Positions 16,111-24,164 of a stretch of 46,106 nucleotides of DNA are shown piece after piece. Numbering within the stretch: position 1 is the first letter of the stretch; each line of letters opens with the position of its first letter. This DNA is from Candidatus Undinarchaeales archaeon (GTDB lineage: Archaea > SpSt-1190 > JASMDC01): the NCBI GenBank assembly GCA_030753015.1, contig JASMDC010000027.1, forward strand, positions 1 to 46,106, written 5' to 3'. The notes under the pieces were generated by a model. It saw nothing but the letters and a program-made list of their open reading frames with translations. It was not told the origin of the DNA and ran no database searches. Made by a program: the position numbers and the translations under genes.

Positions 16111-16127
16111 CTTCAAATAGGCTTCGG
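16111..16127 (-). promoter_or_regulatory. Promoter box shared by class A GT genes (copy 3)
   Basis: CCGAAGCCTATTTGAAG on the minus strand, centred about 29 nt before the ATG at 16089. It is a slightly altered form of the GAAGCTTTTTGAAGG box in the two other class A genes. Confidence 0.5.
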
Positions 16128-16132
16128 CGACA

Positions 16133-16696
16133 TCACGTCCTGTCCTCGTCCCCATGTTGCGAGAACCGCATCATGATGACGTCCGGACCGACCCGGCGCT
16201 CCTCGAGCACGTATCCGTGGTCCTGGAGCACGCCGGTGATGTAACCCGCGAGGAAGTTGGCGAACACGGATTCCTCCACGGCGGTCTGGGCGGTTATCTC
16301 CAGGATTCCCTCCTCGCGTTTCCATGAGAGGAGTGGGAACCATCCGGCGAACTTGTAGGCGTCCCGGAACACCTCCAGGCAGTGCTTGACGTTGTGCACG
16401 TTCGGGAACACTGTCTTGTAGAAGGAGAGGAAGTTCGAGCTCTTGCGCGTACCTAGCTTGAAGGCCCCGTCCTCATCGATCCCCTCGCGGTAGGCCTCTA
16501 AGATGTCACGCACGTCCGAGGCACGGAGCGTGACCCCGTGCTGGAGCTTCATCCACTGCTGGTAACACACTGTGTCCCCGAGCGAGGAGGTCAGGGCCCT
16601 GTGCCGGTTGGAGAGGTTGAACGCCTCGATGAGGACGTCGAGGATATCAACCGCTCGCTTGTCGGCCGAGAAATTTAATTGTATGCGTGCCGCCAC
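16133..16696 (-). CDS. V4R-like small-molecule-binding domain protein (tentative)
   Basis: A 187-residue cytosolic protein. The C-terminal half (VFANFLAGYITGVLQDHGYVLEERR, split here: VFANFLAGYITG, then VLEERRVGPDVIMMRF) has the pattern of V4R/heme-NO-binding-like domains, where a helix with a small-residue GxxxG is followed by a strand pair. The N-terminal half is helical with segments such as DILDVLIEAFNL and DVRDILEAYREG. These domains usually bind a hydrophobic ligand and often act in regulation or metabolism of lipids. The GTG start at 16696 has a TATA box (GTATTAAAG, centre about 16725) 29 nt upstream. It sits between the last class A GT and the first U32 pair. The family call is from pattern only. 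Confidence 0.6.
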   Translation of the reverse strand: MAARIQLNFSADKRAVDILDVLIEAFNLSNRHRALTSSLGDTVCYQQWMKLQHGVTLRASDVRDILEAYREGIDEDGAFKLGTRKSSNFLSFYKTVFPNVHNVKHCLEVFRDAYKFAGWFPLLSWKREEGILEITAQTAVEESVFANFLAGYITGVLQDHGYVLEERRVGPDVIMMRFSQHGDEDRT

Positions 16697-16892
16697 CAGT
16701 ATACGAACAGTCCGCCCAGGCTTTAATACTTTTCCATCCTATACGGAGGATGTAGCGGCGTTATCAAGGCATATAACCAGCATTCCATTAGTTTAATAGA
16801 AAAATACAATAATTTCTTTATATTCTACACATTTTGTTGTAATTGAGGCTTAATTGGTCGCTCTAATGCGTAATGCTCGTTTTAGAGAACCC

Positions 16893-17723
16893 TTAATCCT
16901 CAATACCCTTCGGGAAGCCCTTCCGTCCCTCGGCTACGGAGGCGCACGGTGGCGGGGCAGGCTGGACGACCATCCGGTCGAAGCCGCGGTCCTCAAGGTC
17001 ACGAGGGAGCTTCTCATTGCGGTAGAAGACCGTGTTCCCTCGGAGCAGGAGCGGGATTGGCATGCTCTTGTGGGTTAGGGTGAAGGCCATGTCCTGACAC
17101 TCACGCTCGCAGGGGAGGATCCCGAGCTCGTCCCGGGCCTCAGGCTTTGTACAGGCACGGGAGAGGCACAGACGGGTCGTGGTGACGTACACCCACGGCG
17201 TGTAAATGCTGCCTTTCAGGGGCGCCTCGTCCTCCGACAGGGAGAAACCGATACCTTGGAGGGGATTGTCGAACTCCGCGCGGGAGATCCCCCGCTCGTT
17301 CAGGAACTGCCGATAGCTCTCCTGGGAGAGCGGCGAATCGCGCAGATATGCCTGCGCCTCCTCGGGAAGGCGCTCGATCACGTTAATGAGGCGGGGGCCG
17401 CGACGCTGGTAGGTGAGAATCCGGCCCATGATGGGGACGTAGTCCTTCAGGGACGCCAGCAATCCCCAGTCATTGAACACTACCTCAGAACCGGAGGGAA
17501 GGACGTCCATGAGCTTTCGCACCTTCGACAGCCCTATGTCCGTGAGGTAGGGAGTGACCAGTGTGAGGGGGACGCTCGCGTCCTTGGCCGCATCCAGTCC
17601 TCGCGTGAGCTCCTCCGGAGTGGGGAGGTTGCGCTCGCAGAACTCGTTTCCGAGGTACACACGTTCATAGCCCTCGGGGACTCCACCGGTAGGGACCGTT
17701 GCGAGGAGCACGGCGCGCTCCAT
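16893..17723 (-). CDS. UbiV-like U32 protein, pair A
   Basis: A 276-residue U32-family protein resembling UbiV, the small partner in the O2-independent hydroxylase UbiUV. Like UbiV it has YLGNEFCERN near the N-terminus (C29), a VTPYLTD strand and FNDWGLLASL, then a C-terminal Cys set (RLCLSRAC, and PCEREC giving C-x3-C). In E. coli UbiV the Fe-S ligands are one N-terminal Cys plus three C-terminal ones with C-x3-C, so the ligand pattern is compatible. Start ATG 17723 overlaps the stop of the UbiU-like gene (TGATG). The paralogue at 23358-24158 starts the same way (MERxVL). Substrate unknown; ubiquinone is not expected in archaea. The gap 16697-16892 upstream of its 3' end is AT-rich with no gene seen. 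Confidence 0.7.
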   Translation of the reverse strand: MERAVLLATVPTGGVPEGYERVYLGNEFCERNLPTPEELTRGLDAAKDASVPLTLVTPYLTDIGLSKVRKLMDVLPSGSEVVFNDWGLLASLKDYVPIMGRILTYQRRGPRLINVIERLPEEAQAYLRDSPLSQESYRQFLNERGISRAEFDNPLQGIGFSLSEDEAPLKGSIYTPWVYVTTTRLCLSRACTKPEARDELGILPCERECQDMAFTLTHKSMPIPLLLRGNTVFYRNEKLPRDLEDRGFDRMVVQPAPPPCASVAEGRKGFPKGIED

Positions 17724-18859
17724 CAGCGCCCTACCCCCTTGCACCAGTCAACCTCAGGGTAGTAGCAGGAATCAATGTCGCATGACATACCAAAACGCCT
17801 CCTGTAATCTTTCTTGACGCGGGTGAAGAACGTATCCCGGTCAGGTTCATCCTCTATTAAGTATTTAATCAGATCGGCGACGAACCGCGTGTCCGCCACC
17901 TTCCGGGCCGTGGGGAACACACGGCCAACGACCTTGAAGCTGTCCACACCGGCCTGCCATAGGTCGTAGAGGGCACATGCTCCGCAGTTGGCCTGCACCT
18001 TGCGGCCGAGGATCGACCGCACCCTATCGGACGCAGATCCGGCCACGGGGCCTTTGCCAGTCACGGAATAGGTGTACCGACAGGGATTGTAGACATGTGC
18101 GATAGCGCGCTCGACGGGACCTGTCTCGATTGTCTTTCGGGGGAGCCGGGCACCAAGGGCGAGGGCGTGGGGATGGTACAGCACACGGATGAGCATCCGG
18201 CCAAGGATGGGATGGATCGGGTGGAGGACGTCCTCGTGGCCGTGCTGGAAGGTGCAGTAACCCTCGACATTGCGGCAGCGGCCGTTGAGCACGAACGCTT
18301 CCATCTCGATATCAGGTACCTTCTGGCGGATGTTGGTGATCTCATCAGTGGTGAGCTGTCGTTCGAGGATGATGCGCGAGAGACCAAGCTCCTTGAGGAA
18401 GACCACGCTCTCGCTGTTGAATGTTGACAGACCGGTGCTCGCGCAGATCCGAGCGTCCGGATATGCCTCCCGTGCCGCGAGTATGAGCCCGAGATCGGAG
18501 ATGATCACCGAGTCGAGGTCACATGCCAGGGCATCACCGAGCCAGTCGAGGACACGCTCGTGCTCACCGGCCACGTACACATGGGCGTTGAGGGCGAGGT
18601 ACACCTTCACGTCCCGGTCATGGGCATCCCGGATCACCTTGCGGAGCTCGTCGAGCCCGTTGAGGGAGGCGAAATCCATGTACCGGCGGTTGAAAGCTAT
18701 GACGGTGGAGAAGTCACGCTTCCACGTACGAGGGAGCACACCACAGTATAGCTCGGTCGCACCTGCGTCGACCAGAGGCCCCACCTCTGAGGGATCGCTC
18801 AGGGGTGCAGCGAGGGCGGGCCCTTGTAGGCGTGTATCCCTTCCGTGCCCCGGCGGCAT
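17723..18859 (-). CDS. UbiU-like U32 protein, pair A
   Basis: A 378-residue U32-family (formerly peptidase U32) TIM-barrel protein. U32 signatures: DAGATELYCGVLP near the N-terminus, ASTGLSTFNSE, MEAFVLNGRC-x6-C (NGRCRNVEGYC, spacing as in the UbiU ligands), NPCRY, ANCGACALYDLWQAGVDSFKVVGR and C-terminal Cys residues. In UbiU the cluster cysteines are C-x6-C plus two more, so a [4Fe-4S] cluster is likely. The start ATG 18859 is chosen because the symmetric TATA box at 18881-18890 lies 26-27 nt upstream; an upstream TTG is rejected. It is coupled to the UbiV-like gene by a TGATG overlap. It may hydroxylate a lipid or sugar made by the surrounding island without O2; this is inference. Confidence 0.72.
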   Translation of the reverse strand: MPPGHGRDTRLQGPALAAPLSDPSEVGPLVDAGATELYCGVLPRTWKRDFSTVIAFNRRYMDFASLNGLDELRKVIRDAHDRDVKVYLALNAHVYVAGEHERVLDWLGDALACDLDSVIISDLGLILAAREAYPDARICASTGLSTFNSESVVFLKELGLSRIILERQLTTDEITNIRQKVPDIEMEAFVLNGRCRNVEGYCTFQHGHEDVLHPIHPILGRMLIRVLYHPHALALGARLPRKTIETGPVERAIAHVYNPCRYTYSVTGKGPVAGSASDRVRSILGRKVQANCGACALYDLWQAGVDSFKVVGRVFPTARKVADTRFVADLIKYLIEDEPDRDTFFTRVKKDYRRRFGMSCDIDSCYYPEVDWCKGVGR

Positions 18860-18880
18860 GCGCTGCCATCGTAGTAGCAA

Positions 18881-18890
18881 TTATTTAAAT
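18881..18890. promoter_or_regulatory. Shared bidirectional TATA box
   Basis: TTATTTAAAT, nearly self-complementary (ATTTAAATAA on the other strand). Its centre (18885.5) is 26.5 nt from the ATG of the minus gene (18859) and 27.5 nt from an in-frame ATG of the plus gene (18913). Both distances fit leaderless transcription from one TATA box read in both directions. No second TATA-like box is seen in this 53-nt spacer. Confidence 0.6.
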
Positions 18891-18912
18891 CAAGCTCATG
18901 GTTGATGAAAGG

Positions 18913-19776
18913 ATGTCCTCGTCCTGGGGGATGCTCTACTGCCCCCGTGACCACTCACACCTCGAGGAGGTGAACGAAGGGTTACGGTGCCCATCCTGCT
19001 CGTGCACCTATCCAGTGGTGGACGGCGTGCCCGACCTCCTTGTGGACGATCCCGGTAATGAACTGGACGACTACTTCCGCCGTTGGCGTACCAAGAGCAT
19101 CGAGGACGCCAACACCGACGACTTCGCCCGAGCGCAGCAAGGCACTTTCCTGGAGCGTACATTCCACAATCGGCGCCTGGCCAGCTACCGTCGACTGCTG
19201 GCAAGGGCAATCCATGGGCGCGAACTGGGGCTCGTGGTTGACCTGGGGTTCGGCACAGGCTACACGATCGACATCCATCCTCCGTGCGAGCGGCTCATTG
19301 GCTTGGAGATCAGCCTGGACAACATCGCCACCTGCCGCAAGAACATGGGAGACAGGTGCCCTTCGTTGGTTCGCAGTGACGTGTACTCCCTGCCCTTCGA
19401 CGACGGTTCCGTTGACATGCTCACCATGTTCTACGTGTTCCATCGCCTCCAGCAGGACATGCTGATGCGCGAGGTGAAGCGGGTTTTACGCCCCGGTGGC
19501 GTCTTCGTGTTCAGCGCACCCTGGCAATACGCCTATCTCTGGCACCAGGGCGTCCGGCGCATGTTCCATCGTCTAGGCATCTTCTCCGACTCACCGGAGA
19601 TGCGTATCTCGTTCGATGTCCCCATCATGCGGTTCAGCACGTCGGACGTGCGCTTCCTGGCCTACGAGGTGCCGGGCATACGGTGCAAGGAGGCCTACGT
19701 GGTCCCCTCGCTCATGGAGATCCATGTAGTGTTCGTCAAGGAGGACAAGCCCGGGACGAGCGCGTGCCCTGGTTGA
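18913..19776 (+). CDS. Zinc-ribbon SAM methyltransferase
   Basis: A 287-residue protein. The N-terminal zinc ribbon CPRD...CPSCSCTYP with GVPDLL matches the Trm112-like or UPF0434 type found fused to class I methyltransferases. Then comes the SAM-binding Rossmann domain: VVDLGFGTGYT (motif I), LIGLEISLDNI (motif II acid), SLPFDDGSVDMLTMFYVFHRL (motif IV) and EVKRVLRPGGVFVFSAP. It is likely to methylate a small molecule or glycan in the cytoplasm. The start is set at ATG 18913 rather than 18898, because 18913 is 27-28 nt from the shared TATA box and 18898 only 12. It is divergent from the UbiU/V-like pair A and followed by asnB, so these may be one pathway. Confidence 0.82.
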   Translation: MSSSWGMLYCPRDHSHLEEVNEGLRCPSCSCTYPVVDGVPDLLVDDPGNELDDYFRRWRTKSIEDANTDDFARAQQGTFLERTFHNRRLASYRRLLARAIHGRELGLVVDLGFGTGYTIDIHPPCERLIGLEISLDNIATCRKNMGDRCPSLVRSDVYSLPFDDGSVDMLTMFYVFHRLQQDMLMREVKRVLRPGGVFVFSAPWQYAYLWHQGVRRMFHRLGIFSDSPEMRISFDVPIMRFSTSDVRFLAYEVPGIRCKEAYVVPSLMEIHVVFVKEDKPGTSACPG

Positions 19777-19923
19777 AGTCCATCATCCCCTGGTAGGTCC
19801 CACCGAGTAGTGGGCTAGTTCGGCGGAGGCGACACCATGGGGCGATGAGAGTGTTGAACCTTTTCAGAGGTTCTGCGCGACGGCCCGCGAAGCCTTATAA
19901 CGCTTTACGACCGAGTATCCGCC

Positions 19924-21588
19924 GTGTGCGGTATCGCCGGGATCGCCGGGTTCCAGGACGACGGTCTCCTCGACAAGATGGTGGCATCGCTCACGCACCG
20001 CGGTTCCGATGATGTAGGCACGTTCCACGCAAGGGACGTCTCACTGGGGGCACGCCGACTGGCGGTCATCGATCCGGCCGGGGGGCACCAGCCCATGGTG
20101 GGCGAGGACGGCGACACCGCTGTAGTGCTCAACGGCGAGATCTACAACCACATGCAGCTTCGTGCATGGCTGGAGGAACGGGGCCACCAGTTCACCTCGG
20201 TTTGTGACACCGAGGTGGTCCTCCACGGCATCGAGGAGGAGGGAGTGGCCTTCCTCTCGCGCATGGAGGGGATGTTCGCCCTGGCCATGTGGGACGGACC
20301 GCGACTGTTGCTTGCCCGTGATCGCCTGGGGATCAAGCCCTTACTGTACGCCCAGCGCGGCGGCGATCTTCTCTTCGCATCTGAGGCCAAAGCACTGTTC
20401 AGGGATCCCGAGCTCCCCCGGGATGTCGACCGCGATGCGCTGGGACAGCGGTTCGTGCTCGGTTACCCCCTCGAGGGGCGCACGATGTTCGCTGGCGTCC
20501 GCTCGCTCGTTCCGGGCACGGTGCTGGTGTGGGACGCCCGCTCCGGATCCGTCGTGGAGGAGACACCGTTCTGGGAACTGCCCAAAAGGACCATTGAGCT
20601 CACCGATCCTGCCAACGCAGCAAGTGAGCTGACAACGGTTTTGGAGGATGCCGTACGCTCACAGCTCGTGGCGGACGTGCCCTTGGGTGCCTTCCTCTCC
20701 GGTGGTGTTGACTCCGCCCTCATCGCGGTACTGGCGAACGAGCAGATGGACGCGCCGCTGCGCACCTTCACACTGGGTGAGAGCCACAACGATCCAGATG
20801 TCATCGCTGCGCGGGCCGTGGCCGAGACAGTCGGCACCGACCACACCGAGCTGGTCGTCGCTCCCGAGGACGTCGCTGCCCTAGTTCCGCGGTTCGTGCT
20901 CCACATGGAGCAGCCCAACTACGAGTCCGTGTTCTTCCTGGCGCTCGCCGAGGTCGTGCGCCGCCGCATGACCGTTGCACTTTGCGGCCAAGGCGCCGAT
21001 GAGCTCTTCGGCGGCTACCCTCGTTACTCCTCGCCCCGACGCTACGGTGCCGATGTGCGATGCACTCTCCGCCGGATAGTCTCCAAAGCGTCATGGGTGA
21101 ACGCCCTACATACCAAGATGTCGCTCATGCGCACCTCCGGCGACCTGATGGACCACGAACTGGGGCCCCAGCTCACCGCGTTCCAGCTCAGTGTCGTGGA
21201 CCGAGCTTCCATGGCAGCAGGGCTCGAGGTCCGCGTCCCCTACCTCGCGACACCCGTCGTGGAACTCTCGCGACGGATGGACACGCGTCTCCTGTTCGAG
21301 AGTGGCGCGGCGAAAGCGGTGCTGCGGCGTGTGGCTCGGAAAAAGCTCCCTGCAGAGATCGCTGACCGGCCGAAGCGCGGCGCAGGGCCGTTCACCACGC
21401 CCCGAGGTGCCCTCATCTTCGAGCAGGAGGCGTGCGAGCTCATGGACGACAGACGCGTTGCCCGTCACCCCTACAGCGGATTCTTTCGCAGGCGGAGCGA
21501 GCTGGTGTGCATGGACATCCTCGTCCACTCGTTGGTTGAAGGCGACGGCCGGTTGCCCGAAAAGTTCACACCAGGCGACCTGTACTGA
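19924..21588 (+). CDS. asnB: Asparagine synthase (glutamine-hydrolysing) or related amidotransferase
   Basis: A 554-residue two-domain enzyme: N-terminal class II glutaminase (Cys2 nucleophile after Met removal in MCGIAGI; LTHRGSDD; VVLNGEIYNH) and C-terminal synthetase with PP-loop SGGVDS (about 258-263) and GQGADELFGGYPRY. AsnB makes asparagine from aspartate, glutamine and ATP; relatives in polysaccharide clusters amidate sugars or lipids. Here it is inside a glycan island, flanked by a methyltransferase and U32 proteins, so a specialised role is possible, but the motifs fit ordinary AsnB. Start GTG 19924 is required to expose Cys2 and lies 27-28 nt from a TATA box (CTTATAAC, about 19892-19900). 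The 147-nt gap before it also has a small CCCAC/GTGGG hairpin. Confidence 0.9.
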   Translation: MCGIAGIAGFQDDGLLDKMVASLTHRGSDDVGTFHARDVSLGARRLAVIDPAGGHQPMVGEDGDTAVVLNGEIYNHMQLRAWLEERGHQFTSVCDTEVVLHGIEEEGVAFLSRMEGMFALAMWDGPRLLLARDRLGIKPLLYAQRGGDLLFASEAKALFRDPELPRDVDRDALGQRFVLGYPLEGRTMFAGVRSLVPGTVLVWDARSGSVVEETPFWELPKRTIELTDPANAASELTTVLEDAVRSQLVADVPLGAFLSGGVDSALIAVLANEQMDAPLRTFTLGESHNDPDVIAARAVAETVGTDHTELVVAPEDVAALVPRFVLHMEQPNYESVFFLALAEVVRRRMTVALCGQGADELFGGYPRYSSPRRYGADVRCTLRRIVSKASWVNALHTKMSLMRTSGDLMDHELGPQLTAFQLSVVDRASMAAGLEVRVPYLATPVVELSRRMDTRLLFESGAAKAVLRRVARKKLPAEIADRPKRGAGPFTTPRGALIFEQEACELMDDRRVARHPYSGFFRRRSELVCMDILVHSLVEGDGRLPEKFTPGDLY

Positions 21589-21612
21589 TCAGTCTGGAGG
21601 GTGGGTGTCCCG

Positions 21613-21628
21613 GGGACGTCGAGGTCCC
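21613..21628. terminator. Hairpin between convergent genes
   Basis: GGGAC-GTCGAG-GTCCC, a 5-bp stem in the 41-nt gap between the converging asnB and 21630-22106 genes. Possible bidirectional terminator or spacer structure; there is no long T-run on either side, so the call is weak. Confidence 0.3.
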
Positions 21629-21629
21629 G

Positions 21630-22106
21630 TTACATCAGATAGCCGCTGTTCGCAGCGAGGAATGGTGCTTCGTACTGGAGGAAGTAGTCATGGACCTCGT
21701 TGCCCATGCCCATGACGTGGTAGCCTTCGTGCATGAGCACCTCTGCGATGGCCGATGCACCATACCCGAGCATGACGGGTGACACAACGACCTCACCGGG
21801 TGTTGCTGTCGTTGTCTGACCTCCAACGTAGGTATGGGCGAGACCACCGGAGGCACCGAGGCTGGGATTGTACGTGGGCAGCCCTTTCTGGCAGGCGATG
21901 TCCCTGTACATCTCGCAGGCCTTCTCCCAGGTCCTGAGCGGCTCGAGCGACCTGTCATGGAAGAATGCCGCCGTGACATCTTCGTACGCGGTCGAGGCGC
22001 TGTAACGATCGTTGAGATCGAAGGATTCGCCGTCGGTGTAGGAAAGGACCTTCTCAAGGTCGTCCCCGTCCCGATAGCTGGATCTCTCGAAATCTTCGTT
22101 ATGCAT
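21630..22106 (-). CDS. Hypothetical protein with HExxH-type metal motif
   Basis: A 158-residue acidic protein without signal peptide or TM segment. Near the C-terminus VLMHEGYHVMGMGNEVHDYF contains HEGYH, the zinc-binding HExxH pattern, and a further His and Glu (NEVHDY) that could be the third ligand. The middle (SLGASGGLAHTYVGG) is Gly-rich. It may be a small metallopeptidase or a relic of one; the family is not recognised. The start MHNEDFE at 22106 is preferred over upstream frame because a TATA box (GGTTTTTATAGG, centre about 22138) is about 32 nt away. The gene converges on asnB, 41 nt apart. Confidence 0.65.
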   Translation of the reverse strand: MHNEDFERSSYRDGDDLEKVLSYTDGESFDLNDRYSASTAYEDVTAAFFHDRSLEPLRTWEKACEMYRDIACQKGLPTYNPSLGASGGLAHTYVGGQTTTATPGEVVVSPVMLGYGASAIAEVLMHEGYHVMGMGNEVHDYFLQYEAPFLAANSGYLM

Positions 22107-22260
22107 GCTCGTGCCGGATTTTGTGCCCTTCCCCCTATAAAAACCTTTCCCCGGGAACCGCCGTGCGAACAATATACTGATGTATAACAAGTTGCAGGCA
22201 GGAACGCTCGCGCCGAGGGCTTCAGAAGTTCTAAAAAGCTATCCCTCGTAGTACTGCCCG

Positions 22261-23358
22261 ATGGAGATCCTTGCCCCCATCAACAGGGTAGATGAGGTCG
22301 ACCAGCTTATCCATGCTGGGACCGCGGAGGTCTACTGCTCGGTGCTCTCACACCAATGGCGGGATCGCTATACTAATGTTGGGAGCATCAGTCGGGAGGA
22401 GTTCACCCTCTCGTCCCTTCGCTCCTATAAGGAGCTGGAGCAGGTCACGTCCATCGCCCACGACCTCGGAGCCCGTGTTTCCGTGGCGTTCAACCAGGAC
22501 TTCTACTCTTCCAAGCAGTTGCCCTTCGTTCTCAAGGAGGTCGACCAGGCCGTCGAGGCCGGGATCGATAGCCTCATCATAGCCGACGTAGCGCTCATGG
22601 CAACGCTTCGTGACCGGGGCGTTGACTGCGATGTGCATGCCAGTTCCATCGGGGCCGTGTTCAACGCTCGCGCGGCCAGGTTCTTCCAGCGCCTAGGCGT
22701 TTCCCGGCTCATCCTCCCGCACCATCTCACCCTGGACGAGGTGCGAACGCTCGCCGAACGGGTGCCCGACATCCCCCTCGAGGCCTTTGTGCTCAACGCC
22801 AGATGCCCCAACGTGGAGGGTTTCTGCGGCTACCTCCATGGACTACTTGAGATCGCATACCCGCGACGTGCAGGAGCCCTCTTCGGCCTCCTCGGGAGCA
22901 GGCGTGGGGCTACCCGGAGCACGATCGTCGGTACGCTCCTTCGGCTTCCCCGCTGGGCACAGCGTTTTGGTCCACTGGCCCATCACGCATCACTCCACCT
23001 CTGTCCCAACGGCGCCGCTGTGAGCGTGTCCTGCCGTGAAGGAGATTCTGCCCTCACTCCCGCTGTCGAGGAGCGTTTTGGGATGAACTGGTGCCCCAAT
23101 GTGGGTGGCATCGGGTGCGGCGTATGCTCCCTGGGGATGCTGCGCGAGGCGGGGATCAGCGTGGTGAAGGTGCAGGGCCGCAACTACCCGACCGCCAAGA
23201 AGCTGGCGGACGTCCGGTTCCTGCGCTCGGCGCTCGATGCTCTAGAGGATATGGGGGACGGGGACGCTTTCCACGAGCGTTGTCGCGCCCTGTACTCCGA
23301 AATCTACGACCGATCGTGCACACCCGCCGAGTGCTACTGGCCCGAGGAGGTGCGGTGA
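22261..23358 (+). CDS. UbiU-like U32 protein, pair B
   Basis: A 365-residue paralogue of the 17723-18859 product. It has the N-terminal barrel strand MEILAPINRVDEV, HAGTAEVYCSVLS, DVHASSIGAVFNAR, LEAFVLNARC (C182) x6 C189, LHLCPN, NWCPNVGGIGCGVCS and AGISVVKVQGRNYPTAKKLADVRF. The C-x6-C spacing and later cysteines match the cluster-ligand pattern of UbiU. A basic insert at about 195-235 (RRAGALFGLLGSRRG...LLRLPRW) may form a membrane or lipid contact. A TATA-like TTCTAAAAAGC (22228-22240) lies about 27 nt before the ATG. The stop overlaps the next start (TGATG), exactly as in pair A. Together with its partner it is predicted to form a Fe-S heterodimer of unknown substrate. Confidence 0.72.
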   Translation: MEILAPINRVDEVDQLIHAGTAEVYCSVLSHQWRDRYTNVGSISREEFTLSSLRSYKELEQVTSIAHDLGARVSVAFNQDFYSSKQLPFVLKEVDQAVEAGIDSLIIADVALMATLRDRGVDCDVHASSIGAVFNARAARFFQRLGVSRLILPHHLTLDEVRTLAERVPDIPLEAFVLNARCPNVEGFCGYLHGLLEIAYPRRAGALFGLLGSRRGATRSTIVGTLLRLPRWAQRFGPLAHHASLHLCPNGAAVSVSCREGDSALTPAVEERFGMNWCPNVGGIGCGVCSLGMLREAGISVVKVQGRNYPTAKKLADVRFLRSALDALEDMGDGDAFHERCRALYSEIYDRSCTPAECYWPEEVR

Positions 23359-24158
23359 TGGAACGGGGAGTACTCATCCCCCGCGTGCCGCTCCTCGACA
23401 CGCTCGACTGGACCGGGTACGACCGGCTCTACCTGGGTAACGGTTACTGCCAGCGGCTCATTCCCACACCTGACCAGTTGCGGTCCGCGCTGGACCGTGC
23501 GGACGACGCCCACCTCCCGCTCACCCTCGTCACACCGCCCGTGACCGATGAGGGGCTCGATGATCTGGCGCCTGTCCTCGATCTCCTCCCCAAGGGCGTC
23601 GAGGTCGTGGCCAACGACTGGGGCGTCATCGACCTGATCGCCGAGGAGGGACGGCTCGAGCCTGTTGTCGGCGGTCTGCTACATAAGCAGAAGCGCGGGC
23701 CGCGTCTCATGATGGCGAAGGATCTCCTCACTCACGAGGCGTGGGAGCGCTTTCGCACATCGAACATGGACGTTGCCGCAATGCGCGGCCTCCTGGCCTC
23801 GTACGGTGTCCGGCGGATCGAGGTCGAGAATCCCTTCCAGGGCGTCTCGCTCGACCTCTCCGGAGGCGATACGCCTCTCCTCGGCTCGCTCCATCATCCC
23901 TATGTCTGTGTCACAATGTCCCGGTACTGCATCATAGCACTGGCCTCGACCAGGCAGGGCCGCCCGGAATGGGGCGTTTATCCCTGCTCCCGCGCATGCA
24001 TCAACTCCAGCTTCCAGCTCGACCATCCTACAATGGGTGTGCCCCTCTACCTCCAGGGATGTGCGGTGTTCGCAAAGAACGACGTCCTCCCCAGTGAGAA
24101 GGAGCTCAAGGGCATGGGCATCGACCGGACCGTGGAATCGCCGGTACCACCCGCGTGA
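23358..24158 (+). CDS. UbiV-like U32 protein, pair B
   Basis: A 266-residue partner of the upstream U32 protein. C31 (YLGNGYCQRL), C191 (SRYC), C210 and C214 (YPCSRAC, C-x3-C) reproduce the spacing of the four UbiV cluster ligands (Cys39, 176, 193, 197 in E. coli). Other shared features are TLVTPPVTDEGL, VVANDWGVIDL and IEVENPFQGVSLDLS. The start ATG 23358 overlaps the TGA of the UbiU-like gene; a longer frame back to 23091 is a shadow. It ends 6 nt before the converging GT gene at 24165. Closely related to the 16893-17723 protein, so the UbiU/UbiV-like module exists twice within 8 kb. Function is inferred, not shown. Confidence 0.72.
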   Translation: MERGVLIPRVPLLDTLDWTGYDRLYLGNGYCQRLIPTPDQLRSALDRADDAHLPLTLVTPPVTDEGLDDLAPVLDLLPKGVEVVANDWGVIDLIAEEGRLEPVVGGLLHKQKRGPRLMMAKDLLTHEAWERFRTSNMDVAAMRGLLASYGVRRIEVENPFQGVSLDLSGGDTPLLGSLHHPYVCVTMSRYCIIALASTRQGRPEWGVYPCSRACINSSFQLDHPTMGVPLYLQGCAVFAKNDVLPSEKELKGMGIDRTVESPVPPA

Positions 24159-24164
24159 GCCCGC

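Noticed and set aside
16697-16892. AT-rich gap as possible origin or promoter island
   Set aside because: It is AT-rich but shows no repeated origin-box motif and no gene such as cdc6/orc nearby; it is probably just the intergenic space between the 16133-16696 and 16893-17723 genes.
23091-23357. Longer frame before the pair B UbiV-like protein
   Set aside because: It lies inside the UbiU-like gene in another frame; the TGATG overlap and paralogue fix the start at 23358.
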